Positions 62,015-64,000 of a stretch of 64,000 nt of DNA are shown in pieces; the stretch's first letter is position 1; the number at the start of each line of letters is the position of its first letter. The stretch comes from Isosphaeraceae bacterium (GTDB taxonomy: Bacteria; Planctomycetota; Planctomycetia; Isosphaerales; Isosphaeraceae). Where the stretch lies: contig JANXSX010000150.1 in assembly GCA_025356475.1 (NCBI GenBank), positions 225,896 through 289,895 on the forward strand, read 5' to 3'. The translations under genes were made by a program, and so were the position numbers. The notes below the pieces were generated by a model. That model was not told where the DNA came from, ran no database searches, and saw only the letters and a program-made list of their open reading frames with translations.

Positions 62015-62413
62015 TTGAGTGCTTGCTTCCTCTCGACGTTGAGAGGGTCTGAGGCTCCGCCCCTTCTCCCCCTAGGAGAGGGGGCTCTCCGCTGGTCGCC
62101 TAGGATCGATGTTGATCCCGATCAACGGTTTCCTACCTTTAGTCGAATGCGATTGTGAGCGATAAGGCTCTCAAATCGAAGGCCCCTTGCAAGGCCGCGC
62201 GATTGATTTAATCCTTCTTTTCGCTAATTCCTTCATCTCCGACCGGCTTCCGTCCGATTCTCAATTGACAGGAAGCGAAGTCCGCGCACGCCGGTTGAAC
62301 CGGACGCGCACGGAGTTCGGCTCAATCGCGAGCGCCGGTGGCGCCGATAATAATCGGTATGCCGGGCACGCCTCGGTTCAGGACGGACCAGTCTCGGTTC
62401 AGGAGATCAAGGA
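62015..62413. other. Intergenic region before the large extracellular protein
   Basis: A 399-base region without a gene. It holds a short C/G-rich hairpin (62068-62073 with 62079-62084) soon after the DUF3467 gene, a consensus -35-like TTGACA (62265-62270) without a matching -10, a weak alternative (TTGATT 62203-62208, TAATTC 62225-62230), small inverted repeats (for example 62344-62357) and a 12-base direct repeat next to the ribosome binding site. Confidence 0.5.
62372..62404 (+). repeat. 12-base direct repeat, 21-base period
   Basis: CTCGGTTCAGGA occurs at 62372-62383 and again at 62393-62404, exactly 21 bases apart (two helical turns). The second copy overlaps the AGGAG ribosome binding site of the gene at 62414. 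Two turns on one face suggests binding of a dimeric protein or an RNA-level effect. Confidence 0.6.
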
Positions 62414-64000
62414 ATGTCTCACCCATCCCGACCGCAGACGCGTGGCCCAGCTCGTCGTCTCCGGCGCGACCATCGCCTGGAAGACGTGCGTACGCTGGAG
62501 GAGCGGGCCCTGATGGCCCCCTACGTGTCAGCGTTCCCTCGCTCGGCCACTTACACAAGTGTCACGAGTAACACGACGACCAATATAGGCACGGTTGCGA
62601 TCAGCACCGCAGCCTCCGCTACTTTCCCAACCGCTGCACCGTTCACCTCGGTCAGCCAATTGACCTCGAGTACGTCGTTTGGCGGCGATATCGTCAAGAT
62701 CAAGGCGGGACCCGGTGGAGACTTCGGCAAGGGAGTCTATGCGATCTCCCGAGGAGCCGGGGCGAACACCGGCGCGATCGACCGGCCGGGCGTGATCTAC
62801 CGTGTCGACCCCGCCACCGGAAAGACGAGCGTCTTTTTTGACCTCACTAGCGCGATCAAGCAGATTGATCCGGGCGGAGGAGCCAGTAATCCCCCGGCCT
62901 CCGGCTACTCCAACTGGTACGACATTGCTTTCGATTCTGAAGGCTACTTCGATGGTCGTACATCGATGTTTGTCAGCGTCTCCGATCGGTCGGACCCGAA
63001 CAAGAACGCCGTCTATCGGATCGCGCCCGACGGCACTTTCATGGGCGAGTTCACCCAGCTCACCGATGGGCAGACCGCCGGTCGATTCAACGCGAACCCG
63101 ACTGCCATCTACGTCCCTCCGGCAGAGCAACAAACGTTCCTCAAGGGGCTCTTCACGGGTGGCACAGCCACGAGTGGGGCCGCGAGCTCGACGACTTCGA
63201 CGTTTACCGCATTGTTCTTCGACGCGAACGCATTCCGTCCAGGGACACCCGTCGCTAGCCAGACTTTGCCGACAGGGGTGACGCAGACCGGGCTGACTCT
63301 TGGGCCACAAGTCGGCATTATCTCGGCAAATAGCAAGTATTTCAACCCGATTTACTCAGCTTACACCGACTTCGGCACGCCCGCAGCGGGCGGGATTCCA
63401 GCTCGACCAGGGGACAGTGGTATCCAGGGCATTGATGGGACTCTTCTCATCAATAACGGTGTAACACCGAACCCGATTCCCGCGTCGCTTTCGACGGTCC
63501 CGGTCGATTCGTTTCCGACGATCTCGACCCTACTCCGCCGTTTCCAGGACATCGCTTTCGATAAGTTTGGCTACTTCTCGAGCGGTGTGATCCTGACGTC
63601 AGCGGCCACAACAACGAATGGCACCACGACGACCGCGTTCACCTATGCACTGCCGCCGATCTTTGCGGGTAGCGTCTTCGCTTCCGACCTCGCGACCGGT
63701 CTGTCCATTCAGATCGTGACACCAGGCGGAACCGCAGTCAACTTGATCCCCGTTCAGGGTGGAGGGCAAACGGGCCTCCAGGTCGGCACGAACGGGCTGA
63801 GCGCCTTGCTCTCCAGCGGTAACCTCGGTGGCCGAATCGTTCGGATTAGCCCTAACGGGACCGTTTATAACTTCGCTGAGGGCTTCAATACCTCCGGAAG
63901 TTATAGCTCGGCAGCGTTCACCGAGTCGAGCCTGACGATCTCCTTCTCAGCCGATGGAACGATCCTTTACGCAAGCGACAATGACGGTATCTGGCAATTC
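62414..64000 (+). CDS. Large extracellular planctomycete protein (3' partial)
   Basis: The frame is open from ATG 62414 to the window end (529 codons). AGGAG lies eight bases upstream. The N-terminus (RRDHRLEDVRTLEERALMAP) matches the Planc_extracel domain, an export-associated motif ending LEER-x-LM that marks extracellular planctomycete proteins. The rest is Ser/Thr/Gly-rich with repeated propeller-like strands: GVIYRVDPATGKTSVFF, YDIAFDSEGYFDG, NAVYRIAPDGTFMGEF, QDIAFDKFGYFSS, GRIVRISPNGTVYNF. This looks like an NHL-type or related beta-propeller. Function unknown. It may continue for many more repeats beyond the window. Confidence 0.82.
   Translation, partial: MSHPSRPQTRGPARRLRRDHRLEDVRTLEERALMAPYVSAFPRSATYTSVTSNTTTNIGTVAISTAASATFPTAAPFTSVSQLTSSTSFGGDIVKIKAGPGGDFGKGVYAISRGAGANTGAIDRPGVIYRVDPATGKTSVFFDLTSAIKQIDPGGGASNPPASGYSNWYDIAFDSEGYFDGRTSMFVSVSDRSDPNKNAVYRIAPDGTFMGEFTQLTDGQTAGRFNANPTAIYVPPAEQQTFLKGLFTGGTATSGAASSTTSTFTALFFDANAFRPGTPVASQTLPTGVTQTGLTLGPQVGIISANSKYFNPIYSAYTDFGTPAAGGIPARPGDSGIQGIDGTLLINNGVTPNPIPASLSTVPVDSFPTISTLLRRFQDIAFDKFGYFSSGVILTSAATTTNGTTTTAFTYALPPIFAGSVFASDLATGLSIQIVTPGGTAVNLIPVQGGGQTGLQVGTNGLSALLSSGNLGGRIVRISPNGTVYNFAEGFNTSGSYSSAAFTESSLTISFSADGTILYASDNDGIWQF

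Noticed and set aside
1..64000. Search for tRNA, rRNA, CRISPR arrays, insertion sequences, integrases and phage genes
   Set aside because: No cloverleaf-like sequence with CCA/TTC-arm pattern, no spaced identical repeats, no transposase or integrase motifs were found by reading; small RNAs cannot be excluded without computation.

Overview
The window is chromosomal DNA of a planctomycete, most likely from the Isosphaeraceae/Isosphaerales. The evidence is a combination of families that are hallmarks of that phylum: a DUF1549/DUF1553 'planctomycete cytochrome' lipoprotein paired with a Tat-type DUF1501 protein, a DUF1080 protein, an extracellular protein with the planctomycete N-terminal LEER-x-LM export motif, FHA/PQQ and prenyltransferase-repeat proteins, and a Kdo transferase that implies a lipid A-bearing outer membrane. 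Base composition looks uniform and moderately GC-rich. I see no insertion sequence, prophage, CRISPR array, rRNA or tRNA, so this reads as a core-type region.

Layout. 1-4.5 kb: end of an AsmA-like gene, a small TPR membrane protein, then clpC with a near-perfect terminator. 4.5-12.6 kb: a very large three-module amidohydrolase (minus), a divergent secreted esterase (plus) and a NagB-like protein (minus). 12.8-17.2 kb: oxidoreductase, Rieske protein, LOG-family protein, an SdpR/SdpI repressor-membrane protein pair with its own promoter and operator, and an SDR. 17.5-25.1 kb: M29 aminopeptidase, AI-2E-type exporter, zinc-ribbon membrane protein, a secreted pseudo-hydrolase, GH13 amylase coupled to a methyltransferase. 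25.3-31.8 kb: clpS, a small acidic-tailed protein, RlmI-like rRNA methyltransferase, DtxR-type metal regulator, ThiO-like oxidase with a secreted propeller-like protein, and a DUF1080 protein. 32.0-42.0 kb: a tightly overlapping five-gene operon of envelope proteins (prenyltransferase/HEAT repeats, membrane-anchored protein, FHA-TM-propeller, orphan family-5 solute-binding protein, secreted unknown protein). 42.0-47.3 kb: GbsR-type regulator, an unknown gene, and the DUF1549-DUF1501 pair. 47.3-56.2 kb: a nine-gene minus-strand operon (small membrane protein, two AlkP-superfamily phosphohydrolases, PhnP-like hydrolase, UDP-sugar pyrophosphorylase, mannose-1-phosphate guanylyltransferase, lipoprotein, RuvX, epimerase-like protein). 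56.4-64 kb: secA, waaA, a DUF3467 protein and the start of a large extracellular protein.

How parts fit together. ClpC and its adaptor ClpS are both encoded here, 21 kb apart. SecA, WaaA, the sugar-nucleotide enzymes and the many exported proteins point to envelope biogenesis as the main theme of the right half. Several intergenic regions carry recognisable housekeeping-type promoters (TTGNNN, 16-18 bp spacer, TANNAT-like), which help to fix start codons.

The most unusual items are: SecA with five tandem ~70-residue Trp-containing repeats inserted where other SecAs have one helical-wing unit; the five-gene envelope operon, whose solute-binding protein has no transporter beside it; a three-module amidohydrolase in which only the central module keeps the HxH metal motif; and an AlkP-family gene that seems to start with ATC.
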